DNA of 64,000 nt from Mannheimia granulomatis (GTDB taxonomy: Bacteria > Pseudomonadota > Gammaproteobacteria > Enterobacterales > Pasteurellaceae), in assembly GCF_013377255.1 (NCBI RefSeq), contig NZ_CP016614.1, positions 1,310,501 through 1,374,500 on the forward strand. Reading direction: 5' to 3'. Shown in pieces: positions 63,852 through 64,000 of the stretch. Each line of letters starts with the position of its first letter. Position 1 is the first letter of the stretch. A program made the translations under genes and the position numbers. The notes below the pieces were generated by a model. That model was not told where the DNA came from. It did no database searches and worked only from the letters and a program-made list of their open reading frames with translations.

Positions 63852-64000
63852 TTACATTTTTAATTTTGCCTCTACATACTTAGATTTGTTTAAGAATGTT
63901 TGGCGTTCTTTACTACTCATACCCGAACTAGAGCCAGGCAATTTTACTGTAATTGGATTTACCGGTCTTCCGTTAATATGAAACTCATAGTGTAAATGAG
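63852..64000 (-). CDS. M23 peptidoglycan endopeptidase (MepM/YebA-like), C-terminal end
   Basis: Only the last ~49 codons lie in the window; the gene continues beyond 64000. The minus strand reads HLHYEFHINGRPVNPITVKL then PGSSSGMSSKERQTFLNKSK and ends at a TAA (63852-63854). HLHYEF is the conserved metal-binding and catalytic HxH of M23 (LytM) peptidases, and VNPITVKLPG is typical of MepM/YebA, which cleaves D,D-crosslinks for cell-wall growth. It lies immediately upstream of dsbC, so the two may share a transcript. Confidence 0.85.
   Translation of the reverse strand, partial: HLHYEFHINGRPVNPITVKLPGSSSGMSSKERQTFLNKSKYVEAKLKM

Overview
The window comes from a Gammaproteobacterium of the family Pasteurellaceae. 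It is moderately AT-rich, and the core DNA-uptake word ACAAGCGGT (or its complement ACCGCTTGT) recurs throughout, often as inverted pairs that serve as hairpins after genes. This uptake word is the variant of the Actinobacillus pleuropneumoniae / Mannheimia / Bibersteinia branch rather than the Haemophilus influenzae one. Housekeeping gene order (mukFEB; tRNA-fMet-rimP-nusA-infB-rbfA-truB; pnp-nlpI-deaD) fits that group. The species cannot be fixed from the sequence alone.

Layout. 1-8 kb: end of ubiX, a YhbP-type gene, an AraC-type regulator divergent from a TonB siderophore receptor and a frameshifted periplasmic esterase (iron uptake), then tusA-like, a MORN-type protein, a hemerythrin-like protein, tgt and a tiny lipoprotein. 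8-15.7 kb: DUF1439 protein, cspD, a DMT exporter, an RpiR regulator with a YhcH/NanQ partner, ppx, yeeX, and lysC behind a lysine riboswitch. 15.7-22.3 kb: the mukFEB condensin operon.

22.4-37.7 kb is an accessory region built on a ruined tetrathionate-respiration locus. Fragments of ttrR, ttrS (two pieces) and ttrA, plus remnants of an alcohol dehydrogenase, a luciferase-like monooxygenase, a LysR regulator, a DUF4143 ATPase and an IS30 transposase, surround two probable anti-phage modules. One is a complete-looking qatABCD system whose qatC is shortened by a one-base contraction of a poly-A run. The other is a large STAND/NACHT-like NTPase whose C-terminal half carries a PD-(D/E)XK nuclease; it is split in two by what looks like a one-base contraction of a poly-T run. 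An HTH gene preceded by four phased TTTAGTAAA boxes lies between them.

37.7-44.9 kb: an AraC orthologue, a promoter with araI1/araI2-like half-sites and a CRP-like site in araBAD-like geometry, then a five-gene operon for a two-permease sugar ABC importer and an FGGY pentulose kinase. No arabinose isomerase or epimerase is present in the window. 44.9-64 kb is conserved core: parC, pnp, nlpI, deaD, tadA, mltB, then on the minus strand the tRNA-fMet/rimP/nusA/infB/rbfA/truB cluster (with a 92-bp inverted-repeat element between infB and rbfA), slt, dsbC and the end of a MepM-type endopeptidase.
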